Assembly (NCBI GenBank): GCA_026400535.1
Contig: JAPLOU010000009.1
Coordinates: forward strand, 1 to 36,948
DNA length: 36,948 nucleotides
DNA from: Hyphomicrobiales bacterium
Lineage (GTDB): Bacteria > Pseudomonadota > Alphaproteobacteria > Rhizobiales > Beijerinckiaceae
Reading direction: 5' to 3'
Shown here: positions 24,948 through 32,732 of the stretch, in pieces
How the letters are laid out: the number at the start of each line of letters is the position of its first letter
Position numbering within the stretch: position 1 is the stretch's first letter
Notes under the pieces: generated by a model
The model's input: only the letters and a program-made list of their open reading frames with translations
Database searches by the model: none
Told to the model about the DNA's origin: nothing
Program-made: the position numbers and the translations under genes

Positions 24948-25673
24948 ATGGTATCTCACTCCAACCAGCCCATCCTGACCCGCGCCGGTATCCTGCTCGG
25001 CTTCCGTATGGTCCTGCCGGCGCTTCCTGGTGTGATCGTCTTCGCGGCGGCCTTCGGTGCGGCGGCGTCGGCCAAGGGGCTGACGCTGCTCGAAGCCGGG
25101 CTGATGAGCGCGCTCGTCTTTGCCGGCATGTCGCAGATGGTGGCGCTGGAGGCATGGCCGCACGCCGGCGCTGCCTGGACCTGGGCGAGCGTCGCCGGAC
25201 TTACGCTGCTCACAGCCGTCGTCAACAGCCGCATGATGCTGCAGGGCGCATCGCTGCATCCATGGCTCAGCGCGCACGGTGACGGACTGAATGCGCTGCA
25301 TCTCGGCCTTCTCACCGATGCGAACTGGCTGGTTGGCGAGCGCTATCATGCCGGTGGCGGGCGTGACCTCGGCGTCCTGATCGGGGCGGGGCTGGCGCTG
25401 TGGATGATGTGGATCCTGTTTACGATCCCCGGCCATCTGGTCGGCGCTTTGGTCAGCGACCCCAAGCGCTTCGCGCTTGATCTCGTCATGCCGATCTTCT
25501 TTGCGGCGCTGCTGGTGCCACTGTGGCGCGGGCGGCGGGCCGCCGTGCCGTGGGTGGTGGCCGGGCTGGTGGCGTTGGTCGCCTCATATCTCTTGCCGGG
25601 GCATGTTTTCATTATGGCGGGCGCCCTCGCCGGCATGGCAACAGCGGCGCTGATGCCGGAGGAGGGCGCGTGA
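24948..25673 (+). CDS. azlC: AzlC-family branched-chain amino acid exporter large subunit
   Basis: This is an inner-membrane protein of 241 residues that with AzlD exports branched-chain amino acids or analogues. It starts with a cytoplasmic leader and the typical GFRMVLPALPGVIVFAAAFG segment. This is followed by FAGMSQMVALEAW, the VVNSRMMLQGASLHPWL loop and several helices, ending LAGMATAALMP. The small partner gene overlaps its stop. The ATG at 24948 has no strong ribosome site. The IS21 copy ends 138 bases upstream, so the native promoter may have been affected by the insertion. Confidence 0.9.
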   Translation: MVSHSNQPILTRAGILLGFRMVLPALPGVIVFAAAFGAAASAKGLTLLEAGLMSALVFAGMSQMVALEAWPHAGAAWTWASVAGLTLLTAVVNSRMMLQGASLHPWLSAHGDGLNALHLGLLTDANWLVGERYHAGGGRDLGVLIGAGLALWMMWILFTIPGHLVGALVSDPKRFALDLVMPIFFAALLVPLWRGRRAAVPWVVAGLVALVASYLLPGHVFIMAGALAGMATAALMPEEGA

Positions 25674-25993
25674 GTGATCTTGTCGCGAGTGTGACCACGC
25701 CGGGCGTTTTGGTCGCGATTCTGGCCATGGCGCTCGTAACCTATCTGTGTCGCGTTTCCGGCTACTTCGCCATGAGCCTGCTTCCGTTCACGCCGCGCCT
25801 GCGGCAGGCGCTGGCGGCCTTGCCGGGGTCCATCATCGCGGCCACCGTACTGCCGCTGGTCGAACGGCTCGGACCGGCGGCCGGGATCGCGCTCGCGGCG
25901 GCGCTCGCCAGCATGCTGATCCGACGCAACGAGATCCTGGCGCTGGTGGTGGGGCTCGCGGTGGCCGTGGCCGCGCGGAGTTGGGGGCCGTAG
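25670..25993 (+). CDS. azlD: AzlD-family small subunit of branched-chain amino acid exporter
   Basis: This is a membrane protein of 107 residues with three to four helices, including VAILAMALVTYLCRVSGYF, PGSIIAATVLPLV and AAGIALAAALASMLIRRN, the usual AzlD pattern. The start is GTG 25670, which overlaps the azlC stop (GTGA) and has GGAGGGC in front. The frame is open much further upstream but only as a shadow inside azlC. It is convergent with hisS, with 170 bases between them in which I see no clear terminator. Confidence 0.88.
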   Translation: MSDLVASVTTPGVLVAILAMALVTYLCRVSGYFAMSLLPFTPRLRQALAALPGSIIAATVLPLVERLGPAAGIALAAALASMLIRRNEILALVVGLAVAVAARSWGP

Positions 25994-26163
25994 GCCGGCT
26001 CAGCTGCGCTCCTATGGATTGTGCTGGATTCCGTTCCGCTAGCGCTGAAAAAATCCGGAAATGCGCCACACATGCGGCTCGCTTCTGGGGCTCAGGAGCG
26101 AAGCGGATGAGACCGTGGGATCCAGACGATCTGCCGTGAGCGCAGCGACCGAAGCACCCGCGA

Positions 26164-27741
26164 TCAATGCCGCGCCAGCACCTTCTTCACCGCATCAACC
26201 AGCGCATCTTCCGGCACGGCGAACTGCGCCTCCTTCTGGCGTTCGAGGTATTCCTCGCGGTCCTTGCCTTCTTTGCCGAGCTTGGCGAGTTCGGCGCCGA
26301 GAATGAGGTCCTTGACCTGCACGGTGCCGGCGACCTTCTCGTCGCCGCCCTGGATCACCACGCAAGGCGAGCGGCGTTTGTCGGCGTATTTCATCTGGGC
26401 GTTGAAGCCGGACGTGCCGAGGTAGAGTTCAGTCGCTATGCCGGCGCCGCGAAGCTCGGAGACCATCCTCTGGTAGTCGCCCATGCGGTCCTTGTCCATG
26501 ACGGTGACGACGACCGGGCCGGGCTTTGACGTCCCCGCCAGAATGGGCGAGTTCGTCAGCTTCAGCGCGGTGTAAAGCCGCGACACGCCAATCGAGAAGC
26601 CCGTGGCCGGCACGGGATCATTGCGGAAACGGCCGACCAAGCCGTCATAACGCCCGCCGCCTGCCACCGAGCCGAAGCGCACGACCTGGCCATCTTCGTT
26701 CGTAACGGGGAAGGTGAGTTCCGCCTCGAAGACCGGGCCGGTATAGTATTCGAGGCCACGGACAGTCGAAAAATCAACCTTGATACGATCTGTTTTGTAT
26801 CCCGCATCAAAGCAAATTTTCGAGAAATTGATCAGATCAATAATTCCATCAAATGCATTGGCTCCGTGCGATCTAATAATTCCATCTAGAATCAGAAAAT
26901 TTCCTGATTTATCAAATGTACTATTAACATATTCCTGAGGTGATATCGTGCTTCTATATGGATCATGATTTCCTGAATTCATGTCCGGTTTCCAATCTAT
27001 GAAACCGGCTAGCGTGTCATAAGCGGCGGGATTACTTTCAAAGTCCAGTCCAACACCTGGAATCAATGCGCCACTCTCGTCTAGGCGCCCGCCTGTAAGG
27101 AGAGACACAACGCCGTCCCAGCCAACCTTGTCCAGCTTGTCGATGGCGCGCAGCACACCCAGCCGCTTGCCGGCATTCTCCTCCCCGCCCAGCCCGATGG
27201 CTTCCATCACGCCATCCAGCACCTTGCGGTTGTTGACCTTGATGACATAGTCGCCGCGCTTGATGCCGACGGCTTCCAGCGTGTCGGCCATCAGCATACA
27301 GGCCTCGGCGTCCGCCGCCACGCCACTCGCGCCGACAATGTCCGCGTCGAACTGCATGAACTGGCGGAATCGGCCCGGGCCAGGCTTCTCGTTGCGGAAG
27401 ACGTATCCCGCGCGGTAGCTGCGGTAGGGCTTCGGCAGCGCGTCGAAATTCTCCGCCACGTAGCGGGCGAGCGGCGCGGTCAGGTCATAGCGTAGCGAAA
27501 GCCACTGCTCGTCATCATCTTGAAACGAGAACACCCCTTCGTTGGGCCGGTCCTGATCGGGCAGGAACTTGCCGAGCGAGTCGGTGTATTCGACGAAAGG
27601 CGTTTCCACCGGCTCGAAGCCGAACAGCTCGAAGCTCTGGCGGATCCTGGCCAGAATCGCCTCGGTGGCGGCGACATCAGCAGCGCCGCGATCCTCGAAA
27701 CCACGGGGGCGGCGCGCCTTCAGCTTTTCGGTCTTTGACAT
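26164..27741 (-). CDS. hisS: histidyl-tRNA synthetase with an AT-rich insertion domain
   Basis: This is a class II aminoacyl-tRNA synthetase that charges tRNA-His, 525 residues. Motif 1 is near [15 protein letters not shown], motif 2 is [20 protein letters not shown], the histidine motifs are RGLEYYTGP and GRYDGLV, motif 3 is GFSIGVSRL, and the C-terminal anticodon-binding domain contains [18 protein letters not shown] 27741 follows AAGGGACG. Bases 26761-27000 (about residues 247-327, the insertion domain between motif 2 and the histidine motif) count 84 G+C of 240 (35%) and use ATT, GGA and AGA codons, unlike the GC-rich rest of the gene. The frame stays open throughout, so the gene is probably functional and mosaic. 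Confidence 0.95.
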   Translation of the reverse strand: MSKTEKLKARRPRGFEDRGAADVAATEAILARIRQSFELFGFEPVETPFVEYTDSLGKFLPDQDRPNEGVFSFQDDDEQWLSLRYDLTAPLARYVAENFDALPKPYRSYRAGYVFRNEKPGPGRFRQFMQFDADIVGASGVAADAEACMLMADTLEAVGIKRGDYVIKVNNRKVLDGVMEAIGLGGEENAGKRLGVLRAIDKLDKVGWDGVVSLLTGGRLDESGALIPGVGLDFESNPAAYDTLAGFIDWKPDMNSGNHDPYRSTISPQEYVNSTFDKSGNFLILDGIIRSHGANAFDGIIDLINFSKICFDAGYKTDRIKVDFSTVRGLEYYTGPVFEAELTFPVTNEDGQVVRFGSVAGGGRYDGLVGRFRNDPVPATGFSIGVSRLYTALKLTNSPILAGTSKPGPVVVTVMDKDRMGDYQRMVSELRGAGIATELYLGTSGFNAQMKYADKRRSPCVVIQGGDEKVAGTVQVKDLILGAELAKLGKEGKDREEYLERQKEAQFAVPEDALVDAVKKVLARH

Positions 27742-27784
27742 GGGTCACGTCCCTTGCTTGTGGCCTGCTGGTTAGCCGCTGGCG

Positions 27785-28616
27785 CAGGCATGGGCAAGCG
27801 CCGCCGTCGCGGCGGGCGGTTGCGACGATGGCGACGAGCTGGTCACGGAAGGCCTTGAGGGTCGGATTGTGGTGGCTTGCGACCATGATTTCCATGAACA
27901 TTCCTGCCCGCACATCAGCCCTGTCACCGCCGCTGAAGCTCTTGCCGCGCCATTGTCCGGACCTGGCGGATCCAGGGCGCAAGGTCGGCCAGGGCTGCCA
28001 CGTTCCGTTGGTCGAACGTTACGGGCCCGGGTCGCTCGGCCAAAAGCGTTCGGGCAAAGCTCTTGCCGATGCCGGGCACGGAGACGAGCAGATCCTCCTT
28101 GTTGCACCAGACGGGCGAGCCGCTCACGGCGTCGTCGATGTCACTATCGATCGCGGCCAGTTCCTTCTCCAGCGCCTTGACCAGCCGCCGGATGCTCTTG
28201 GCGATGCGGGCGGGGGCGCGCATCCCACGCTGGCGTTCAGCCCCGATCATGACGGCGATCTGTCTGCGTCAAGCGACCAGATCGGCCAGAAGCCGGGTCT
28301 CCCCGTCAACCAACGGCCTGATCGCGGGGGCCGTCGCCTCGACGAAGTGTGCGATGACGGCGGCATCAATCGCGTCGGCCTTGGCCCGCTTGCCCAGCGC
28401 GTTGGCAAAAGCGCGCACCTGCGCCGGATAGACCACCACGACCGGCAACCCTGCCCCGGCAAGGCCCGCCGCTGCGACTTTCCTGCAGCCACCCGTCGCC
28501 TTGATGGCAACAGCCTTGACACTGAGGCGGTACAACTGCTCGACGAGACTGGTAACTCCGTTGCTATCCCGAGCCACCCGGAACCCGCTGCCGACCTGAC
28601 GAACGTGCACGTCCAT
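27785..28616 (-). pseudogene. decayed IS110-family transposase
   Basis: The N-terminal DEDD-type domain is read from MDVHVRQVGSGFRVARDSNG through VVYPAQVRAFANALGKRAK and DAIDAAVIAHFVEA to an in-frame TGA at 28271-28269. The same frame then continues as RRQIAVMIGAERQ and SVPGIGKSFARTLLAE (the transposase_20-type segment). A frameshift near 27960 is needed to read WRGKSFSGGDRADVR and NPTLKAFRDQLVA. The usual EATGG reads KATGG, so a catalytic glutamate is lost, and the first aspartate region is missing at the N-terminus. No functional product is expected. Confidence 0.82.
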
Positions 28617-28972
28617 CTCATCCCATTCTTGCGCAAGCGGCTTTGCATCAAGCGGCGCAAGCGACTGCTCGGGGTCGACGGATTGGCAGGTGAAGGCTCT
28701 TGCTCCCCTGCGGGCTTGGTGTCCCTCGATGCTTTCGGACTTCCGCCTGCCAAAAATCCAAGGGTGTATCGGATGCGACAGGCGTTAGGTTACAAGGGAA
28801 GACTTCGCCATGCGCACCCATTCTGCGCCGAGGGCGCGAGGCCCTTAGATTGACAATGGACGCACATGTCGACGCCCCCTCTCCCCTTGCGGGAGAGGGA
28901 GATGGGTCGCGCAACTCTCTGAAACCAATCAGCAGGCCTCAACCCATTGACTCTTCTGTGCCCGCCGCCCAC
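28617..28972. other. intergenic stretch between IS110 remnant and DUF2948 gene
   Basis: These 356 bases have no gene that I can support. The first part may be further transposon debris. A TTGACA lies at 28850-28855 but no -10 fits it. The only clear structure is the hairpin at 28877-28899. Confidence 0.5.
28877..28899. repeat. CCCTCTCCC / GGGAGAGGG hairpin, probable dispersed intergenic repeat
   Basis: CCCTCTCCC (28877-28885), loop CTTGC, GGGAGAGGG (28891-28899). Elements of this form are frequent between genes in Hyphomicrobiales genomes. Only one copy is in this window, so its repeat status comes from general knowledge. Confidence 0.5.
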
Positions 28973-29416
28973 ATGCCCAACATGAACGAGCCTGTCCCTC
29001 TGCGGCTGATCGCCCTGGATCCCGATGACCTGACCGTGATGTCGGCGCATGTGCAGGATGCCGTGGTGAAGGTTGGCGACTTGACCTGGCTGCCGGCCGA
29101 AAAGCGCTTCGTGCTGATGATGCGGCGTTTCGACTGGGAAGGCGCGACCGAGGGGCACAACCGGCGCCGGCTGACGGCGATGCATTTCGAGCGTGTCACG
29201 GCGCTGAAAGCGCTGGGGATCGATCCCAAGGCCAAGGACGCGGTGCTGAACCTTCTGGCGATGACATGGACCGAATTCGATGCACCCGCAGGCGAACTGA
29301 TGTTGACCTTCTCTGGCGGGGCTGCGCTGAAATTGCAGGCTGAATGCCTCGAAGCGCAGTTGAAAGACTTGGGCGGAATGTGGGAAACGGCTCATCAGCC
29401 CAGTCATAACCTCTGA
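28973..29416 (+). CDS. DUF2948 family protein
   Basis: This is an uncharacterised cytoplasmic protein of about 147 residues, found next to hisD in many Hyphomicrobiales. It starts near MNEPVPLRLIALDPDDL and has the conserved SAHVQDAVVKVGDLTWLP, RRFDWEG and LTFSGGAALKLQAECLEA segments, the last near the end with LKDLGG. Two close ATGs (28973 and 28982) are both possible and neither has a strong ribosome site. The frame is open further upstream, through the intergenic hairpin, which is rejected. The gap to hisD is 27 bases, so they are likely co-transcribed. Confidence 0.85.
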   Translation: MPNMNEPVPLRLIALDPDDLTVMSAHVQDAVVKVGDLTWLPAEKRFVLMMRRFDWEGATEGHNRRRLTAMHFERVTALKALGIDPKAKDAVLNLLAMTWTEFDAPAGELMLTFSGGAALKLQAECLEAQLKDLGGMWETAHQPSHNL

Positions 29417-29443
29417 CATCCGACATCTGACGCGAAAGCCCGC

Positions 29444-30736
29444 ATGCCGATCCGCCTTACTTCACGCGACGCGTCTTTCGAGGCCGATTTCGCAGCTCTG
29501 CTCGCGATGAAGCGCGAGGTCTCCGAGGAGGTCGACGCGGTCGTTGCCGCCATCATCGCTGATGTGCGGGCGCGTGGTGATGTGGCCCTGATCGAGTATA
29601 CGCACTGCTTCGATCATCTTTCGCTCACGCCCCGGACCTTGCGCGTCTCTGAGGCGGAGATCGCGGCGGCGGTGGTTGCCTGCGACCCGCAGGCGATGGA
29701 GGCGATGCGCTTCGCCAAGCAGCGCATCGAAGCCTTTCATCTGTGCCAGCGCCCGGAGGACCAGCGCTTCACCGATGTCGCCGGCGTCGAGATGGGCTGG
29801 CGCTGGACCGCCATCGAAGCGGTCGGGCTGTATGTCCCGGGCGGCACGGCGAGCTATCCATCGTCGGTGCTGATGAACGCGGTGCCTGCTCAGGTCGCCG
29901 GCTGTCCGCGCATCGTCATGGTGGTGCCGACGCCGCATGGCGCGATGAACCCGCTGGTGCTGGCCGCCGCGCATCTGGCTGGCGTCACCGAAGTCTACCG
30001 CATCGGCGGCGCGCAGGCAGTGGCGGCGCTGGCCCATGGAACACAGAGTATCGCACCGGTGGCCAAGATCGTCGGACCAGGCAATGCCTATGTGGCGGCA
30101 GCCAAGCGCCGCGTGTTTGGCACAGTCGGTATCGACATGATCGCTGGGCCATCGGAGGTGCTGGTGATCGCGGATGGGAGCGCCAACCCGGACTGGGTGG
30201 CGGCGGATCTGCTTGCGCAAGCCGAGCATGACACTGCCGCGCAATCGATTTTCCTGACGGATTCGAATCGGTTGGCGGACGAGGTTGAAAAAGCGATCCA
30301 GGCGCAGCTTTCCGGTCTGCCGCGCCACGACATCGCCGCGGCGAGCTGGGCCGGGTTCGGCGCCATCGTGGTGGTCGAGGACCTGATGGCCTCAGTGCCG
30401 CTGATCGACCGGATCGCGCCGGAGCATCTCGAGATCTGCACCATGGATCCCGAGCCGCTGGCGGCGGCGATCCGCAATGCCGGGGCGATCTTTCTTGGAC
30501 ATTATACGCCCGAGGCGGTCGGCGATTATGTGGGCGGTCCGAACCATGTGCTCCCGACGGCGCGTTCGGCGCGGTTCTCGTCGGGGCTCGGCGTGCTCGA
30601 CTTCATGAAGCGCACGACGCTGCTGAAATGCAGCGCCGAGTCGCTTCGGGCTTTGGCTCCTGCTGCAGCTGCGCTAGGAGAGGCGGAGGGGTTGCAGGCG
30701 CATGCGCGAAGCGTGACCATGCGGCTTAACCTGTGA
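29444..30736 (+). CDS. hisD: histidinol dehydrogenase
   Basis: This is a zinc enzyme of 430 residues that oxidises L-histidinol to L-histidine in two NAD-dependent steps, the end of histidine synthesis. Visible signatures are GLYVPGGTASYPSSVLM, GPGNAYVAAAKR, the IDMIAGPSEVL strand, zinc ligands in LLAQAEHDTAAQS, the catalytic Glu-His pair in DRIAPEHLE, GDYVGGPNHVLPT, and the final zinc His in GLQAHARSV. Length and all motifs are normal. It sits in the DUF2948-hisD-UPF0262-phosphatase run, away from other his genes, although hisS is about 1.7 kb upstream on the other strand. Confidence 0.97.
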   Translation: MPIRLTSRDASFEADFAALLAMKREVSEEVDAVVAAIIADVRARGDVALIEYTHCFDHLSLTPRTLRVSEAEIAAAVVACDPQAMEAMRFAKQRIEAFHLCQRPEDQRFTDVAGVEMGWRWTAIEAVGLYVPGGTASYPSSVLMNAVPAQVAGCPRIVMVVPTPHGAMNPLVLAAAHLAGVTEVYRIGGAQAVAALAHGTQSIAPVAKIVGPGNAYVAAAKRRVFGTVGIDMIAGPSEVLVIADGSANPDWVAADLLAQAEHDTAAQSIFLTDSNRLADEVEKAIQAQLSGLPRHDIAAASWAGFGAIVVVEDLMASVPLIDRIAPEHLEICTMDPEPLAAAIRNAGAIFLGHYTPEAVGDYVGGPNHVLPTARSARFSSGLGVLDFMKRTTLLKCSAESLRALAPAAAALGEAEGLQAHARSVTMRLNL

Positions 30737-30780
30737 CGCACGGGATTAGGGGCGGCGTTTTGGCAAGGTTTTAAGCGGGG

Positions 30781-31263
30781 ATGGGGCAGAACAAGGGCAA
30801 GGACCGGCTGGTTCTGATTACGCTCGACGAGGCGTCGCTTGGCCGCGGCACCCCCGATCAGGAGCATGAGCGGGTGATTGCGGTCTATGACCTGCTGGAG
30901 GTGAACCATTTCGCCATTCCGGGCCGCGATCATGGACCTTACAAGCTCATCATCAGCCTGATTGAACGCAAGCTCTGCCTCGATATCCGGTCGGAGAGCG
31001 ATCAGCCGATCATCGTGCATTTTCTATCGCTGACGCCGTTCAAGCGGGTGATCAAGGACTACGACATGGTCTGCGAGAGCTATTACGAGGCGATCCGGAC
31101 CTCGTCGCCGGCGCAGATCGAGGCGATCGACATGGGCCGGCGCGGCCTTCACAACGAAGCTGCGGAGATCCTGATGGAGCGGATCGAGGGCAAACTCAGC
31201 ATCGACCACGACACCGCCCGCCGTCTGTTCACGCTCATCTTCGCCCTGCACTGGAAAGGCTGA
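30781..31263 (+). CDS. UPF0262 family protein
   Basis: This is a conserved protein of unknown function, 160 residues, cytoplasmic by composition. Conserved parts include DRLVLITLDEASLGRGTPDQ, EHERVIAVYDLLE, HFAIPGRDHGPYKL, HFLSLTPFKRVIKDYDMVCE and a C-terminal helical segment with MGRRGLHNEAAEIL. AGCGGGG lies directly before ATG 30781. Its stop is followed after six bases, in the same frame, by the start of the phosphatase gene. Confidence 0.88.
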   Translation: MGQNKGKDRLVLITLDEASLGRGTPDQEHERVIAVYDLLEVNHFAIPGRDHGPYKLIISLIERKLCLDIRSESDQPIIVHFLSLTPFKRVIKDYDMVCESYYEAIRTSSPAQIEAIDMGRRGLHNEAAEILMERIEGKLSIDHDTARRLFTLIFALHWKG

Positions 31264-31269
31264 GCGCGC

Positions 31270-31734
31270 TTGCCGGCGGATGAGCCTTTCCTGGGCGAGG
31301 TCCCGAAACGCCGGCCCCAGAGCGTGCTGTTCATGTGTGCGCAGAACGCCGTGCGCTCGCCGATGGCCGAGGGATTGACCAAGCACTTCTTCGGCCGCTC
31401 GCTTTACGTGCAATCTGCCGGCGTGAGGAAGAGCGATCCGGACGGGTTCATGGTTGCCGTCATGGACGAGATGGGTATCGACGAAACCAAGCACAGGCCG
31501 CGTACCATCGATGAGCTGGAGGAGTGGGAGGGGCTCAACTTCGACCTCATCATCACGCTCTCTCCAGAGGCGCACCACAAGGCGCTGGGACTGACGCGGA
31601 CGATTGCGGCTGAGGTCGAGTACTGGCCGACGGTGGACCCGACCGTTCTGCAAGGCTCGCGCGAGCAGATGCTGGACGCCTATCGCGAGGTGCGTGACAC
31701 ACTGGCCAGACGCATCAAGGACAGGCTGAAGTAG
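31270..31734 (+). CDS. low-molecular-weight protein tyrosine phosphatase / ArsC-like phosphatase
   Basis: This is a small phosphatase of 154 residues with the signature FMCAQNAVRSPMAEG: nucleophile Cys23, Arg29 and Ser30 of the C-x5-R loop, and the general acid Asp123 in TVDPTV. The loop differs from the standard CxGNxCRS by Gln and Val, as in a divergent alphaproteobacterial branch. The start must be after the in-frame UPF0262 stop, and the first usable codon is TTG 31270; the next Met lies in the catalytic loop and is excluded. It is the last gene of the plus-strand run. In related genomes infA follows, but here recR converges 31 bases later. The substrate could be phosphotyrosine or arsenate. 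Confidence 0.87.
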   Translation: MPADEPFLGEVPKRRPQSVLFMCAQNAVRSPMAEGLTKHFFGRSLYVQSAGVRKSDPDGFMVAVMDEMGIDETKHRPRTIDELEEWEGLNFDLIITLSPEAHHKALGLTRTIAAEVEYWPTVDPTVLQGSREQMLDAYREVRDTLARRIKDRLK

Positions 31735-31765
31735 GCTCCTTCACGGCCGTGTCCGGCGCAGCGCC

Positions 31766-32371
31766 CTAAAGCCCTGTGCGTTGCCGGATCGCGGCGCTGA
31801 GAGTGCTGTCGTCGAGATAGTCGAGTTCGCCGCCGACTGGAACCCCGTGGGCGAGGCGGGTTACCTTCACGGGCAGGTGACTGAGTCTGTCGGTGATATA
31901 GTGCGCCGTGGTCTGGCCATCGACCGTGGCGCTGAGAGCGAGGATCAGTTCCTTGACCGCGCCCGAGGTGGCGCGGTCGATCAGGCTGTCGACATTGAGG
32001 TTCTCCGGCTTGACGCCGTCAAGTGCCGACAAGATGCCGCCAAGGACGTGATAACGGGCATTGATCGCGGCGGATCGTTCGAGCGCCCACAGATCGGCGA
32101 CATCCGCAACCACGACGATAATGCCCGGATCGCGGCGCGCATCGCGGCAGATACCGCAAGGATCGGTCGTATCGACATTGCCGCAGGTCATGCATGTCAG
32201 GATATTGGCATGGGCGGCGGCCATGGCCTCGGCCAGCGGCCCGAGCAACTGCTCGCGCTTCTTGACCAGATGCAGCGCTGCCCGGCGCGCCGAGCGCGGC
32301 CCAAGCCCAGGCAGGCGCCCTAGGAGCTGGATCAGCCGCTCGATCTCGGAGCCGGCGCTGGACCTGGCCAT
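31766..32371 (-). CDS. recR: recombination mediator RecR
   Basis: This protein works with RecF and RecO to load RecA on gapped DNA. It has 201 residues: an N-terminal helix-hairpin-helix ([19 protein letters not shown]), a four-Cys zinc finger ([16 protein letters not shown]), the Toprim domain starting [17 protein letters not shown], and the C-terminal [19 protein letters not shown]. All are as expected for the family. It lies downstream of ybaB with a 7-base gap, and the order dnaX-ybaB-recR is the common bacterial arrangement. Confidence 0.97.
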   Translation of the reverse strand: MARSSAGSEIERLIQLLGRLPGLGPRSARRAALHLVKKREQLLGPLAEAMAAAHANILTCMTCGNVDTTDPCGICRDARRDPGIIVVVADVADLWALERSAAINARYHVLGGILSALDGVKPENLNVDSLIDRATSGAVKELILALSATVDGQTTAHYITDRLSHLPVKVTRLAHGVPVGGELDYLDDSTLSAAIRQRTGL

Positions 32372-32378
32372 TGCTGTC

Positions 32379-32699
32379 TCAGAACAGCTTCATGCCGGGC
32401 GGAATAGGCAAGCCCTTGGTGACCTCGGACATGCGCTGTTCCATGATGCGCTCGGCCTTGATGCGGGCGTCGGCCGACGCGGTGATGATCAGATCCTCCA
32501 GTATCTCGCGCTCATCCGGCACCATCAGCGACGGATCGATGGCGATGCTTTTCATCACGCCCTTCGCTGTCGCCATGATCTTGACCATGCCGCCGCCGGC
32601 AAGGCCCTCGACCACGGTGTTGTCGAGTTCAGCCTGCATCTCGGCCATCTTCGCCTGCATTTGTTGCGCCTGCTTCATCAGGCCCATCATATCGCGCAT
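32379..32699 (-). CDS. ybaB: YbaB/EbfC nucleoid-associated protein
   Basis: This is a small DNA-binding dimer of 106 residues. It has a Met/Gln-rich N-terminal helix ([18 protein letters not shown]), the central strands [21 protein letters not shown] and a C-terminal helix followed by the Gly/Pro tail typical of the family. It lies between dnaX and recR on the same strand, 33 bases after dnaX. Confidence 0.95.
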   Translation of the reverse strand: MRDMMGLMKQAQQMQAKMAEMQAELDNTVVEGLAGGGMVKIMATAKGVMKSIAIDPSLMVPDEREILEDLIITASADARIKAERIMEQRMSEVTKGLPIPPGMKLF

Positions 32700-32732
32700 G
32701 TGATCTGCTCCCTTGGTGCGTGGCGGCCGCGT

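Noticed and set aside
27735..28853. Plus-strand frame of 372 codons over the IS110 remnant
   Set aside because: The minus strand carries recognisable transposase blocks; the plus-strand translation is an antisense shadow.
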